DNA from: an uncultured Kiloniellaceae bacterium
GTDB taxonomy: Bacteria > Pseudomonadota > Alphaproteobacteria > Kiloniellales > Kiloniellaceae
DNA length: 64,000 bases
Direction: 5' to 3'
Assembly (NCBI GenBank): GCA_947493695.1
Contig: CANLSF010000005.1
Coordinates: 372,001-436,000 of the forward strand
Numbering within the stretch: the stretch's first letter is position 1; each line of letters opens with the position of its first letter. Below are positions 16,632 to 25,825 of the stretch, piece after piece. A model generated the notes under the pieces. The model was not told the origin of the DNA. It was given only the letters and a program-made list of their open reading frames with translations, and ran no database searches. Both the position numbers and the translations under genes were made by a program.

Positions 16632-16934
16632 GTGACCCTTGAGGAATTGACCCAGCTTATTCAAAGCCGTGCAGCGGAGAATCTCCCTCTGGGTTACCGG
16701 GTGAAATTCGACATAAACGATCTGGGCATCATCCTCTGGGACGGGACCGAGACTCCGGCCAAATTCAGCCACGAAGACGAAGACAGCGACGCAACGGTCG
16801 GGCTGAACAGCGACAATCTCGAAAAATTGATGAGTGGTAATCTCGATCCAACACTCGCCTTCATGACCGGTAAAATCAAGGTGAGTGGCTCAAAGGGTGT
16901 CGTTATGAAACTCAGCAATATGCTTGAAAGCTGA
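16632..16934 (+). CDS. SCP2 sterol-carrier domain protein
   Basis: Stand-alone SCP2 domain of 100 aa, a hydrophobic-pocket lipid-binding fold. Family features are IILWDGTETPAKFSHEDEDSDATVGLNSDNLEKLMSG and the amphipathic GNLDPTLAFMTGKIKVSG...KLSNML ending. GTG at 16632 is chosen as start because GGAGGATGCAGA precedes it with good spacing; a TTG/GTG start at ~16605 is less likely. Ligand unknown. Convergent with the Mpo1-like gene 20 bp away. Confidence 0.88.
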   Translation: MTLEELTQLIQSRAAENLPLGYRVKFDINDLGIILWDGTETPAKFSHEDEDSDATVGLNSDNLEKLMSGNLDPTLAFMTGKIKVSGSKGVVMKLSNMLES

Positions 16935-16954
16935 CAAACGGCGGTACGATCACC

Positions 16955-17515
16955 TCAGGACCTCTGCTGACCGCCTTCGGCTTCACGGGAAACCGAATAC
17001 TGGGGATAACGCTCGGCAAGGATTTGATCTATCCGGCGCTTTAAATCCAGCTTCCACCCAAGCAGAAAAAACAGCTCCGCGACCAGAAACATCGGCCCGA
17101 TCAACGCCTGAAAGAGATTGCTCATCAGTGCCGGTCGTCGGCCTTCGTATACGTGTCCCCATAGCTGAAGTATCCAGCCGCCGACAAAGAGGATGGCGAA
17201 GACAGACCATACCGTCGTCTCCTCGCTCGTATGCGCCAGATACTCAGCGATGAAAAAACAGGGTACGAGAAACAGCGCCATCCCCAATCCGATCGCAAGG
17301 TCGAGGCTGATCCAAAGGCAAAGCACCGCAAGAGCCACCAGAAGCGCGTAGGAAACCTCAACGCCGGCGATCGAAACGCGAAACAACGCCAGGGCGACAA
17401 GGATCGAGAAGACAATCGCGGGAATCCCGAAGAAATGAGTAATCCGGTTGCGCGGGTCTCTGTGATAGCTCGTATACATCGCCATTTGAGACTCGAATAG
17501 GCCACTCAGCGTCAT
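16955..17515 (-). CDS. Mpo1-like / DUF962 membrane protein
   Basis: Integral membrane protein of 186 aa with about four helices. It has both family signatures: YHRDPRNRITHFFGIPAIVFS near the N-terminus and GGWILQLWGHVYEGRRPALMSN in the middle, with His residues placed as in yeast Mpo1, an iron-dependent dioxygenase of 2-hydroxy fatty acids. A lipid-oxidising role is plausible but not established in bacteria. The start at 17515 follows GGAGTGCGAGAG. Confidence 0.87.
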   Translation of the reverse strand: MTLSGLFESQMAMYTSYHRDPRNRITHFFGIPAIVFSILVALALFRVSIAGVEVSYALLVALAVLCLWISLDLAIGLGMALFLVPCFFIAEYLAHTSEETTVWSVFAILFVGGWILQLWGHVYEGRRPALMSNLFQALIGPMFLVAELFFLLGWKLDLKRRIDQILAERYPQYSVSREAEGGQQRS

Positions 17516-17707
17516 CTCTCGCACTCCAGGGCGTCTCGGGTGAAGTAACAGCTCATACGATAGTCATAATTTATGGAGGCTGCAGCCTTTTATCACCTCT
17601 GACCAGGCACTCAGTGGGCTGATGATGCAGCCACTTCCCCTATTGCCTTCGCGAGAGGAATATTACAACTTGGCGCCACCCTCTGCGGGTGTCACGGCAG
17701 GTGGATT

Positions 17708-18277
17708 ATGGCCAGAACAAAAGAATTTGATATCGACGAAGCGCTCGAGCGAGCAATGAACGCCTTTTGGAGCCACGGTTACGCCTCGACCTCGATGCAT
17801 GATCTGGTCGAAGCAATGCAGATTCAGCGTGGCAGCCTTTATGGCACCTTCGGTGACAAGCAAACCCTCTTTCGCCTTGCTTACGAGCGCTATGACGCCC
17901 GTCGGCAACGCGGCATGAAAAGCGAACGCCCACCGATTGAGGCCATCCGAGCCTGGTTTTCCAAGTTGGTGGAAGAAGGCTGCGCCACAAACGGCACCAG
18001 AGGCTGTTTCATCGTGAACACTGCACTGGAGCTGGAGATGCATGACGAAGCCATGCGGGACAGCGTGGCAAAAAGTTTAACCAGTATCGAAGCCTTTTTC
18101 TTCGACAATATCCGTTCGGGTCAAAAAGACGGCAGTATCGATGTCGGACTGGACGCCCGTAAAACGGCCCAGTCCATGCTCTCCTGTGTCATCGGCCTGC
18201 GTGTGCTCTCGCGCTCCCGCCCGGAACGTACCCTCCTTCAAAATATTGCCGATTCCGCGGTCGCGCCCATTCTCTAA
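17708..18277 (+). CDS. TetR family transcriptional regulator
   Basis: Regulator of 189 aa. The HTH spans residues ~8-54 (FDIDEALERAMNAFWSHGYASTSMHDLVEAMQIQRGSLYGTFGDKQTLF). The C-terminal domain, with NGTRGCFIVNTALEL, resembles the YxaF/AcrR-type subgroup that often senses electrophiles or quinones (inference). It is divergent from the Mpo1-like gene (190 bp gap) and 122 bp upstream of the SUMF1-like gene, either of which could be a target. Confidence 0.88.
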   Translation: MARTKEFDIDEALERAMNAFWSHGYASTSMHDLVEAMQIQRGSLYGTFGDKQTLFRLAYERYDARRQRGMKSERPPIEAIRAWFSKLVEEGCATNGTRGCFIVNTALELEMHDEAMRDSVAKSLTSIEAFFFDNIRSGQKDGSIDVGLDARKTAQSMLSCVIGLRVLSRSRPERTLLQNIADSAVAPIL

Positions 18278-18399
18278 ACTTTAAGGCCCGCGCGAATGTG
18301 ATCCCAAGTGATCCGGGATCTCCGTTAAAATCGCTGCAGAAACGCAACCGCTTGGAGCAAACCACGCCTGGTGTGCGTAGTCTGCCGCGAAGGAAAGAA

Positions 18400-19287
18400 A
18401 TGATGCCCGCCATCGCTATAGTCCTGCGAAGAACACGGCCATGGCGACTGGCCATCCCTCTCCTATTTCTTCTGGCGGCTTGCCAACCGACACTGGCCGA
18501 GAACTTCGAGGCACCAGAGACTGTTGAGGTCCCGGGCGGCCCCTTCATCGCAGGCTCTGATTCTGCGCAGCGCGAGACAGGTTATCGTCTCGACGAGGCA
18601 GCCTACGGCCACAGCGTGACACGCCAAAACGGCTGGTATGACCGGGAGCGGCCACAGGGCGCGGAAACCCTTCTCGCGTTTGCGATCACTAAAACCACGA
18701 TCACCAATAAGCAGTATGCGGTTTTTCTGGCGGACACCGGCCACCGCGCCCCCGATGTATCGGTGGACACCTGGAAAAGCTACGGGCTCATCCATCCTTA
18801 CGAGCGCACGCGGCGGCATGCGTGGTCTGCAGGCGAGCCACCTTCCGGACGCTCAGAGCACCCGGTTGTTCTGATCTCTCATGACGACGCGCGTGCCTAT
18901 GCCAAGTGGCTGAGCCGGAAGACCGGAAAACCCTGGCGTCTTCCAAGCGAGCTGGAGTGGGAAAAGGCAGTGCGCGGTGTTGACGGCCGTATTTTCCCCT
19001 GGGGTGACCAGTTCGACCCGGCAAGGCTCAACAGCCACGACTCAGGCCCCTTCGATACCCAGCCGGTCGGCAGTTTTCCGGAAGGTCAAAGCCCCTATGG
19101 CTTGCTCGACGGCGCGGGGCAGGTTTTCGAATGGACTTCAAGCCCAGGTAATCCCGGACGGTTTCTGGTCAAAGGCGGATCGTGGGACGACAAAGGCTGC
19201 GGGGTCTGCAGGGCCGCAGCGCGACACGCCAGGCCAGCGGATCTAAAGCATATCCTGATCGGTTTTCGCGTTCTACACGACCTGTAA
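18400..19287 (+). CDS. SUMF1/formylglycine-generating-enzyme-like lipoprotein
   Basis: Exported 295-aa protein. The start at 18400 has AAGGAAAGAA upstream. The signal sequence ends in a lipobox LLAAC/Q, so it is probably lipid-anchored. The rest is an FGE-sulfatase (SUMF1/EgtB/PvdO) domain: VPGGPFIAGSD, ITKTTITNKQYAVFLADTGH, WRLPSELEWEKAVRG, FPWGD, SPYGLLDGAGQVFEWTSS and KGGSWDD...IGFRVL. The Cys pair of true FGE does not align: only CGVC is present in the last segment, so sulfatase maturation is doubtful and a PvdO-like or ligand-binding role is possible. Confidence 0.88.
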   Translation: MMPAIAIVLRRTRPWRLAIPLLFLLAACQPTLAENFEAPETVEVPGGPFIAGSDSAQRETGYRLDEAAYGHSVTRQNGWYDRERPQGAETLLAFAITKTTITNKQYAVFLADTGHRAPDVSVDTWKSYGLIHPYERTRRHAWSAGEPPSGRSEHPVVLISHDDARAYAKWLSRKTGKPWRLPSELEWEKAVRGVDGRIFPWGDQFDPARLNSHDSGPFDTQPVGSFPEGQSPYGLLDGAGQVFEWTSSPGNPGRFLVKGGSWDDKGCGVCRAAARHARPADLKHILIGFRVLHDL

Positions 19288-19318
19288 CGTCAGCGCCCTG
19301 ATCACCCCCTGCCGGGCT

Positions 19319-19996
19319 TCAGACCGCTTCTTGCTCGACCGCATCTTCAAGAAAATACGTCACAGAGTCCCCGGACTGCCAGGCTTCGTGCTTTCGCATG
19401 ATCGATTTGAAAAGCTGCCCGGATTCCAGGCTGTTCAGCCAGCGTTGCAGAGCCTTGTACGGCGTGCTCTCGAACCACTCCATATCGACCCGTGCGAACT
19501 GGCGGACAAAAGGAAAAATAGCAACATCAACCAGCGAAGGATTGTCGCCGAAGAGATAAGACGTATGTTCCAGACGATCTTCGAGCTTCTCCAGAAACGG
19601 CAGAGTCAGGTCCCGATAGACGCTCGCATCCTGCTCGGGAAAGCGATCCGCGTATTTGTAACGGTCCAACGCGAATTTAAAGGGACCGTCATTCTCGGCG
19701 ATCAAACCATAGGCCGGCGCTCTGGTGGTCGGGTCCTGAAGCGGCCAGGACCAGCGTCGGATATTCGCCTGCTCCATCGCCCAATTTATGATATCCAGGC
19801 TTTCCTCAAGCACCTCTCCATCAGGCAGAAGCATGATGGGCACAGTACCCTTGGGCGAAGCTTCAAGCATGGAAGCCGGTTTTTTACGCAACACGACTTC
19901 CCGCAGCTCACACTCGATGTTAGCGATCACCAATGCCATGCGAGCGCGCATCGCATAGGGGCAACGCCGAAAGCTATAGAGAACCGGTAGATTCAT
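19319..19996 (-). CDS. Glutathione S-transferase family protein
   Basis: Soluble 225-aa protein with an N-terminal thioredoxin-like GST domain. [16 protein letters not shown] carries the CPYA motif of glutaredoxin-like GSTs, and [24 protein letters not shown] is the glutathione-binding part. A helical C-terminal domain includes [19 protein letters not shown], the N-capping-box region. It overlaps trhO by 4 nt (ATGA), so the pair is translationally coupled, trhO first. Confidence 0.9.
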   Translation of the reverse strand: MNLPVLYSFRRCPYAMRARMALVIANIECELREVVLRKKPASMLEASPKGTVPIMLLPDGEVLEESLDIINWAMEQANIRRWSWPLQDPTTRAPAYGLIAENDGPFKFALDRYKYADRFPEQDASVYRDLTLPFLEKLEDRLEHTSYLFGDNPSLVDVAIFPFVRQFARVDMEWFESTPYKALQRWLNSLESGQLFKSIMRKHEAWQSGDSVTYFLEDAVEQEAV

Positions 19997-21024
19997 GATG
20001 CCTCCGAGTCTGAGCCTGGTTCCGCAAATCCGGTATCCGTCTCCGCGCGGGGCGCTGAGAGCGTAAAGGGCGACGAGCTCTGTGCTTTCGATCGCCGCCG
20101 GCCATGCGCCTTGGGATGCGAACCAAAGTGACTTTGATTACGTTCCGCGGCCAGCATGACCTGTTTTTGCCGTTCGCGGTTTCGGGCGCGCTTTTCATCT
20201 GTCAGCTCATGATAACAGAACGGACAGGACAGCCCCCGTTCATAAAGTGGTGAATTACGGTCAGACACAGAAAGCGGCGCGCGACAACTGCGGCATTCGG
20301 TATAACTGCCTTCGTTCAGGCCGTGTGTCACCGCGACCCGGTCATCGAAGACGAAGCACTCGCCTTTCCACAGGCTTTCCGACTCGGGGACGGTTTCCAG
20401 ATACTTCAGGATCCCGCCCTTCAGGTGATAGACCTCGTCAAAACCCTGTTCGAGCATGAAAGAAGAGGCTTTTTCGCAGCGAATTCCGCCCGTGCAGAAC
20501 ATCGCGACCTTACGATGTTTACCTGGGTCCAGGTTTTCCTTCACGTAGTCAGGAAACTGGCGAAAAGTCTCTGTTTTGGGATCCGTCGCACCGTCGAAGC
20601 TGCCGATACCGACCTCATAGTCATTGCGTGTGTCGATCACAATAACCTCCGGGTCGGAAATCAGATCATTCCAGTCTTCCGGCCGAACGTACTGCCCAAC
20701 CTGACGGTTTGGATCCACATCAGGCACGCCCAAGGTGACAATCTCTTTTTTCAGCCGGACCTTCATGCGCAGGAACGGCATTTTCTCAGCGCGGCTCTCT
20801 TTATGCTCAAGATCCGCCAAACGTCCGTCAGACCGCAGATACGACAATACTGCATCAATACCTGTGCGTGTGCCGGCAATCGTCCCGTTGATGCCTTCTG
20901 CCGCCAACAACAGAGTCCCCATGACACCTTGCTCGACGCAAACTCTCGCCAGAGGTTCGCGCAGTTCCGTGAAGTCCGGAAGCGGGGCGAATTTATACAG
21001 CGCTGCAACAACAAAATCGGCCAT
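19993..21024 (-). CDS. trhO: tRNA uridine(34) hydroxylase TrhO (YceA-type rhodanese)
   Basis: Enzyme of 343 aa that hydroxylates U34 of certain tRNAs, giving 5-hydroxyuridine. Order: an acylphosphatase-like N-terminal domain with [14 protein letters not shown], a rhodanese domain with [13 protein letters not shown] and the catalytic Cys loop [16 protein letters not shown], then a Cys-rich zinc-type segment ([38 protein letters not shown]). The C-terminus is basic. These are hallmark YceA/TrhO features. Divergent from the HerA gene. Confidence 0.95.
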   Translation of the reverse strand: MADFVVAALYKFAPLPDFTELREPLARVCVEQGVMGTLLLAAEGINGTIAGTRTGIDAVLSYLRSDGRLADLEHKESRAEKMPFLRMKVRLKKEIVTLGVPDVDPNRQVGQYVRPEDWNDLISDPEVIVIDTRNDYEVGIGSFDGATDPKTETFRQFPDYVKENLDPGKHRKVAMFCTGGIRCEKASSFMLEQGFDEVYHLKGGILKYLETVPESESLWKGECFVFDDRVAVTHGLNEGSYTECRSCRAPLSVSDRNSPLYERGLSCPFCYHELTDEKRARNRERQKQVMLAAERNQSHFGSHPKAHGRRRSKAQSSSPFTLSAPRAETDTGFAEPGSDSEAS

Positions 21025-21319
21025 AACTTGTATGTAGACTTATTTTTTCAAAAGGACATACGCTGACTACCACAACCTCCGACAGTCGGCCAAAAAAAAC
21101 CGCCACAGAGCCACCAATCCTTCAAAATTTCCCCTTTTATGATAATTTTTAACATGTATTTCTGCTTTTACGAGAATTCAAATCTCGAACCAAAGGACGT
21201 ATCTCTTCAGCCTGAGAGAAACCAGGAAACTGCCCCATGTCAGCTTGATCTCTAGGTATTTCTTAACCGGAAGGAGAGAATACTGTCGCAGTCAATTTCC
21301 ACCCCCAAGGGAGCGCACC

Positions 21320-22942
21320 TTGTCCGATCAGGCAATTTTAGCCGGCTATGTCACCTCTGTTTATGGCTCCAAGCTTCTCGCAACCCTGGTGACGCCAGAG
21401 AGTCGCGGCTCGGCCATTGACGCGGCTGCAGTCGACCTCGCCGTGCAAATTGGCGCGATCGTTCGAATTGATACGCCGAGGTCCTGGGCCTATGGCGTCG
21501 TCAATAAACTCGATGCTCAGCAGGCCTCCTCTCCTCCCCGGCCGGACGAGCAACGCCAGGTCGAGGTCGATCTTTTTGGCGAAATCCCGCTCGATGGCCT
21601 GGAGGGTGTCGCCCAGGACTTCCGACGGGGGATTTCCATATATCCGACCCTTGGCGCGCCTCTGTATTCCACGTCAGATTCTGAGTTGGGGACAATTTAC
21701 GCTCAGCCGAATTCCTCCAATGTGGTGGTCGGTAGCCTCTATCAGGATGCACGCATCCCGGCCTATGTCATGACCAACGAGTTGCTTGGGAAGCACTTTG
21801 CGATTCTGGGCACGACCGGCGCTGGGAAGTCCTGCGCATTGTCCGTAGTGCTGCATTCAGTTCTTGAATCTCACCCACACGGTCACATCGTCCTGCTTGA
21901 TCCTCACAACGAGTACGCGCCCGCCTTTGGCGAGACCGCCGAAATCATCCGTCCGACCGATCTTCAGATGCCCTATTGGCTGTTGAACTTCGAGGAAATG
22001 ATCGAGGTTCTCTGCAGTCCGGACGAGAACGCCCGCGACAGTGAAGCCGCTATCCTCAAAGACGCCATTATCTATGCAAAGCGTGCTTTTTGCTCTGATG
22101 AGGAAGCAAGCCGGATCCTTACGGTCGACACGCCGGTACCATACCGTCTGAGCACAATGCTCGAGCGGATAGACGATGCGATGGGAGATCTCGGCAAACC
22201 CGATCAGATGGGTCCCTACTTGCGCCTGAAGAACCGTATCGATGACCTTCGCGATGACCGTCGTTTCAGCTTCATGTTCGCGGGTTTGACCGTGAAGGAC
22301 AACATGGCGGACGTTCTGTCGCGTATCTTACGTATTCCGACAAGCGGCCGTTCGGTCTCGATCTTCGATCTGTCAGGTGTACCTGCAGAGATCGTCGACG
22401 TCGTGGTCTCCCTGCTCTGCCGTACTATCTTTGACTTTGCACTCTGGAGCCCGCCAGAGGATTCCGCGCCAATCCTGATGGTCTGCGAGGAAGCACACCG
22501 ATACATCCCACGCGATCCCAACGATGGGTTCGGGCCGACCCGCAAGGCCATCGCTCGCATCGCGAAGGAAGGCAGAAAATATGGTGTCTCCCTGGGCCTG
22601 GTGACCCAACGCCCATCCGAACTGGCGGAAACGATCCTCTCGCAATGCAATACCCTTTTCGCCTTGCGTATGGGTAATCAGCAGGATCAGGAATTTGTGG
22701 AACGCGCCCTCCCTGAGAGCGCAGCCGGTATGCTCTCCTGCCTCCCCTCCCTGCGAACCCAGGAAGCCGTGGTCGTCGGCGAAGGTGTGCGTGTTCCGAT
22801 CCGCATTCGCTTCGGTCATCTGGAGGAAAATAAACGTCCGCACAGCACAACCGCGGACTTTGCCAATTCTTGGCTAGAAGACGCGACGACACGTGAGACG
22901 ATTTCACGCTCCATCGAACGCTGGCGGAAGCAACAGCGTTAA
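21320..22942 (+). CDS. HerA-like hexameric ATPase (HAS-barrel + DUF87/FtsK-HerA)
   Basis: DNA-translocase-type ATPase of about 540 aa. An N-terminal HAS barrel (LAGYVTSVYGSKLLATLV) precedes Walker A GTTGAGKS near residues 164-171, HIVLLDPHNEYAP, Walker B ILMVCEEAHRYIP and the arginine-finger segment TQRPSELAETILSQCNTLFALRM. TTG at 21320 is chosen as start because AAGGGAG lies 7 nt upstream and the HAS domain begins there; an open frame from 21245 adds an unlikely leader. HerA normally works with the nuclease NurA in end resection, or with Sir2/DUF4297 partners in phage defence. Neither is adjacent here. Confidence 0.88.
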   Translation: MSDQAILAGYVTSVYGSKLLATLVTPESRGSAIDAAAVDLAVQIGAIVRIDTPRSWAYGVVNKLDAQQASSPPRPDEQRQVEVDLFGEIPLDGLEGVAQDFRRGISIYPTLGAPLYSTSDSELGTIYAQPNSSNVVVGSLYQDARIPAYVMTNELLGKHFAILGTTGAGKSCALSVVLHSVLESHPHGHIVLLDPHNEYAPAFGETAEIIRPTDLQMPYWLLNFEEMIEVLCSPDENARDSEAAILKDAIIYAKRAFCSDEEASRILTVDTPVPYRLSTMLERIDDAMGDLGKPDQMGPYLRLKNRIDDLRDDRRFSFMFAGLTVKDNMADVLSRILRIPTSGRSVSIFDLSGVPAEIVDVVVSLLCRTIFDFALWSPPEDSAPILMVCEEAHRYIPRDPNDGFGPTRKAIARIAKEGRKYGVSLGLVTQRPSELAETILSQCNTLFALRMGNQQDQEFVERALPESAAGMLSCLPSLRTQEAVVVGEGVRVPIRIRFGHLEENKRPHSTTADFANSWLEDATTRETISRSIERWRKQQR

Positions 22943-22985
22943 AGAAAGGCCGGGCTTTGTTGAAGAGGCTTTGCTAAAGGCCTTA

Positions 22986-23492
22986 TTAGGCTCGTTGAGC
23001 AAGCATCGGAACTTCTGTGGGAGCGATCTGCTGGGAAAGAACTGAAGAGGCCGGAGTTGTGCCAGCCATTACGGTTTCCTGTTTCCGCTGGCCCTCAAGA
23101 ATCTCAATGACCCTGGCTTCGATTCCGCCCGGTTTGACAGGTTTGCTCATGAATGCATCGCCGCCTGCAGCAAGGACCTGGTCCTTTACTTCATGTTCCT
23201 CATAACCGCTGACGACGACGACCGGCGTCCTCGCCAGAGCAGCATCTTCAGCAGTTCGCAGCGACTGCAGGAACTCAAGACCGGAAACCGGTGTCATGTT
23301 GAGATCGGAGATCACAATGTCGACAGGCTTTTCGCGGAGCATTTCGAGAGCTTCCTTACCATCAGCAGCCATTGCAACTGAGGCAGCGCCCAGAGCCAGT
23401 AAGGTCATCTGCATCATGGCCCTGACAACACCCGTGTCGTCAGCCACCAAAAAGGTCAGAGACCCCCATTCTTCGCGCGAAAGCACAGTCAT
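22986..23492 (-). CDS. Stand-alone receiver-domain response regulator
   Basis: CheY-like protein of 168 aa. The receiver (residues ~12-135) has the acidic pair ADD at 18-19, phospho-acceptor Asp63 in VISDLNM, the conserved VSGY segment and Lys in FMSKPVK. A ~35-residue low-complexity tail (ETVMAGTTPASSVLSQQIAPTE) follows and no output domain. It probably acts in chemotaxis-like or phosphorelay signalling. It is convergent with the HerA gene, and no kinase is adjacent. Confidence 0.9.
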   Translation of the reverse strand: MTVLSREEWGSLTFLVADDTGVVRAMMQMTLLALGAASVAMAADGKEALEMLREKPVDIVISDLNMTPVSGLEFLQSLRTAEDAALARTPVVVVSGYEEHEVKDQVLAAGGDAFMSKPVKPGGIEARVIEILEGQRKQETVMAGTTPASSVLSQQIAPTEVPMLAQRA

Positions 23493-23678
23493 TCGTGTGG
23501 TCCAAACTTCAGCAAAAATATTGTACAGAAACTAAAAGAAACGCCGTAAAGCCTAATCGCTCACTTTAGCATTGATGCGAACAATCAACTTCAGAAACGC
23601 TATCCGTAAAGCCTTAACAATAGGTAAGAGCCGCTGACCACATCTGATTGATTTTTTTATAAAAATCTAAAATTTAGC

Positions 23679-24743
23679 TCAAAAGCGGAAGGAAACGCTG
23701 ATGGCACCGAACTGGTCGATATTCTCCTGAGTATCAAACTCCTTGGAGCGGATGATGTGGGTATAGGCGATGCGCGCAACCGGGAAGATCACCGCAGCGC
23801 CGAATTGCAGATCACCCACGAGAATCTCCTTATCCACATCCCGGCTACCCTCAAAACTGTTGCCGTCGAGGAAGATATTGCGTGCAACAATCCTGCCTTC
23901 GGCTCCCGCAAAAAGGTACCAGCCCAGCAGGTCGACCGGGTCAAAGTATGCGGACCCGGGCAGGCTCGGGCGAATACGCTGAGGACCGCCGAGATCATTG
24001 CGCAGATCCTCGCCGAACCGCAGAGTTGCCCCGGCAGCACCATAGGTCAGGACGTTGCCGATAGCCCCGCCGACGTGCGGCGTCACATCGATGCCAAGCC
24101 CGGGCCAAAGGCCGAGCACACCGATATCCTCTTCATCAAACTGAATGAGCGACCGCCACTTACGTTCGTAGGTCAGCAGAATACCGGGTTCATTTTCGAG
24201 CTGTGTATCCCAACCCAGCGGCTCCGGCGATCCGATAAAACCATGCCAGGTTTTTTGGGTCTGTTCCGCCAGTGAGGCCGGACCGACCATGCCGATGTTC
24301 AGATCGAGTGAATCGATCTGATCGTCGCTCTCCGAGACGATGCCAATACCCGCATAAAGCCAGCCCGCATAAGGCCTGGAGTCTTCTGGCGGCTCAACAA
24401 TTCGGATATCATCAGGCGTAAAGATACTCTGACCAGCCGAATATGAGATTCGGAGGCTGCCACCGTCCGGAAACATCGGCAGAAAATTCGCCACATCATA
24501 AGCAAACTCAGGCGCGGCGTTCCGCGGTGACAACCAGGACACCTTGGAACCATGGGTGTAATGCTGATCGCGACTACTTCCGAAAAGATCGTTCTCGGCA
24601 ACAAAACTCAGGGTGCCTTTCGCGTCCCGTTCAGGCTTCTCCTCCTGCTCGCTCGCAGTATCAGACTCCGCTAGCGCCACAATCGGTTGGAAAATCACAC
24701 AAAGGACGAGAAAGAAGACTCTAGAAAACCTGGACAAAAGCAT
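23679..24743 (-). CDS. lpxR: Outer-membrane lipid A deacylase LpxR-like (DUF2219)
   Basis: Outer-membrane beta-barrel of 354 aa. The signal peptide ends near VALAES. The mature protein begins with the family motif FVAENDLFGSSRDQHYTHGSKVSW (Asn-Asp and Ser positions of the LpxR active site) and later carries KTWHGFIGSPEPLGWDTQLENEPGILLTYER, including the catalytic-type His. It ends in Phe (SVSFRF), as outer-membrane barrels do. LpxR removes the 3'-acyloxyacyl group of lipid A in a calcium-dependent reaction. The start at 24743 is chosen for its signal peptide; a longer frame to 24791 adds a Cys-rich leader. Confidence 0.85.
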   Translation of the reverse strand: MLLSRFSRVFFLVLCVIFQPIVALAESDTASEQEEKPERDAKGTLSFVAENDLFGSSRDQHYTHGSKVSWLSPRNAAPEFAYDVANFLPMFPDGGSLRISYSAGQSIFTPDDIRIVEPPEDSRPYAGWLYAGIGIVSESDDQIDSLDLNIGMVGPASLAEQTQKTWHGFIGSPEPLGWDTQLENEPGILLTYERKWRSLIQFDEEDIGVLGLWPGLGIDVTPHVGGAIGNVLTYGAAGATLRFGEDLRNDLGGPQRIRPSLPGSAYFDPVDLLGWYLFAGAEGRIVARNIFLDGNSFEGSRDVDKEILVGDLQFGAAVIFPVARIAYTHIIRSKEFDTQENIDQFGAISVSFRF

Positions 24744-24991
24744 CGACCCAATCTCACAAACACATGACTTAAATTTGCACACAAATAACAATTAGAAAAA
24801 GGCGATTTTTAGGCTTTATCGCCAGCGCCACCCTAGGGCGAGAACGTCGAGAGTGGCTCTAGTTAAGGGATCCAGCACTAGATCTAGGCGTAAATGATTA
24901 GCATTCCCGTAACCTCGATAGGAAACGGCGAAGAACCCACAGACGTGAACCTCAGTGTCCTGCCACAGGATTGGAACCACTGTTCCGCCCG

Positions 24992-25825
24992 CTAACGCCA
25001 GCGCAGGAGCAGGTTCTCCAACCTGCTCAGCACGATGCCGATGGTCAGGCCGATCAGCGACAGCAGGACGACCCCGGCGATCAGATAATCGGTCTGCATC
25101 AGATTTCCGGCGGCGAGGACCAACGCCCCGACCCCCCATTCGGCCCCAATCATCTCAGCCGCGACCAGCAGTACGATCGCGATGGAAGCCGATATCCGGA
25201 ACCCTGAAAGAATGGCCGGCAGTGCACCAGGGAAGATAATCTTCAGAACGATATCACGGGTCGGCATGTCAAAACTCTGCCCCATGCGAATCAGGCTGCG
25301 CGCGACATTGTCCACACCGCTGTAGGTATTGATGACGGTCGGAAAGAACACCCCGAAGAGGATCGTCGCGACTTTCGAGGGCTCACCGATACCGAACCAG
25401 ATGATAAAAAGCGGCAGAAGCGCGATTTTGGGGATGGGAAAAAGCGCCGAGACGAACGGCAAACCAACCGAGCGGGCAATCGAGAACATACCGAGCGCCA
25501 GGCCAACGGCAAGGCCGGCCAGGGTCCCAAGGCTCCAGCCAAGGGCCAGCCGCCCCAGTGATGCAGAGAGGTGCCGCCAGAGATCACCGCTGCGCGCGAG
25601 GTCGACCAGGGCCGCCAGAATCTCTTCCGGGCTGGGCAGTGTGAGGGGATGGATAAAGCCCGTGGAACTGCCGACTTGCCAGGCAGCAATAACCACGGCA
25701 AATGCGATCCAGGCCGCTGCCCTTCGCGACGAGGGTGCAAAGCCGCCACCGCGAAACGGCACAGGGCGCCCATCGGATCCCGGCGAGGATGCCTCCGCCC
25801 CGACCTGCCTCGGATCCTCAGACAT
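24992..25825 (-). CDS. ABC transporter permease, SsuC/TauC-type
   Basis: Inner-membrane permease (277 aa) with six predicted helices after a ~35-residue cytoplasmic leader. The EAA-type cytoplasmic loop (MPTRDIVLKIIFPGALPAILSGFRIS) and the LFPIPKIALLPLFIIWFG segment are typical of nitrate/sulfonate/taurine importers. The gene overlaps the ATPase gene by 8 nt. Third gene of the leftward importer operon. Confidence 0.93.
   Translation of the reverse strand: MSEDPRQVGAEASSPGSDGRPVPFRGGGFAPSSRRAAAWIAFAVVIAAWQVGSSTGFIHPLTLPSPEEILAALVDLARSGDLWRHLSASLGRLALGWSLGTLAGLAVGLALGMFSIARSVGLPFVSALFPIPKIALLPLFIIWFGIGEPSKVATILFGVFFPTVINTYSGVDNVARSLIRMGQSFDMPTRDIVLKIIFPGALPAILSGFRISASIAIVLLVAAEMIGAEWGVGALVLAAGNLMQTDYLIAGVVLLSLIGLTIGIVLSRLENLLLRWR

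Noticed and set aside
24816-25139. Leftward frame of ~107 codons overlapping the SsuC-type permease
   Set aside because: Out-of-frame shadow of the permease; arginine-rich composition typical of antisense or shifted frames.
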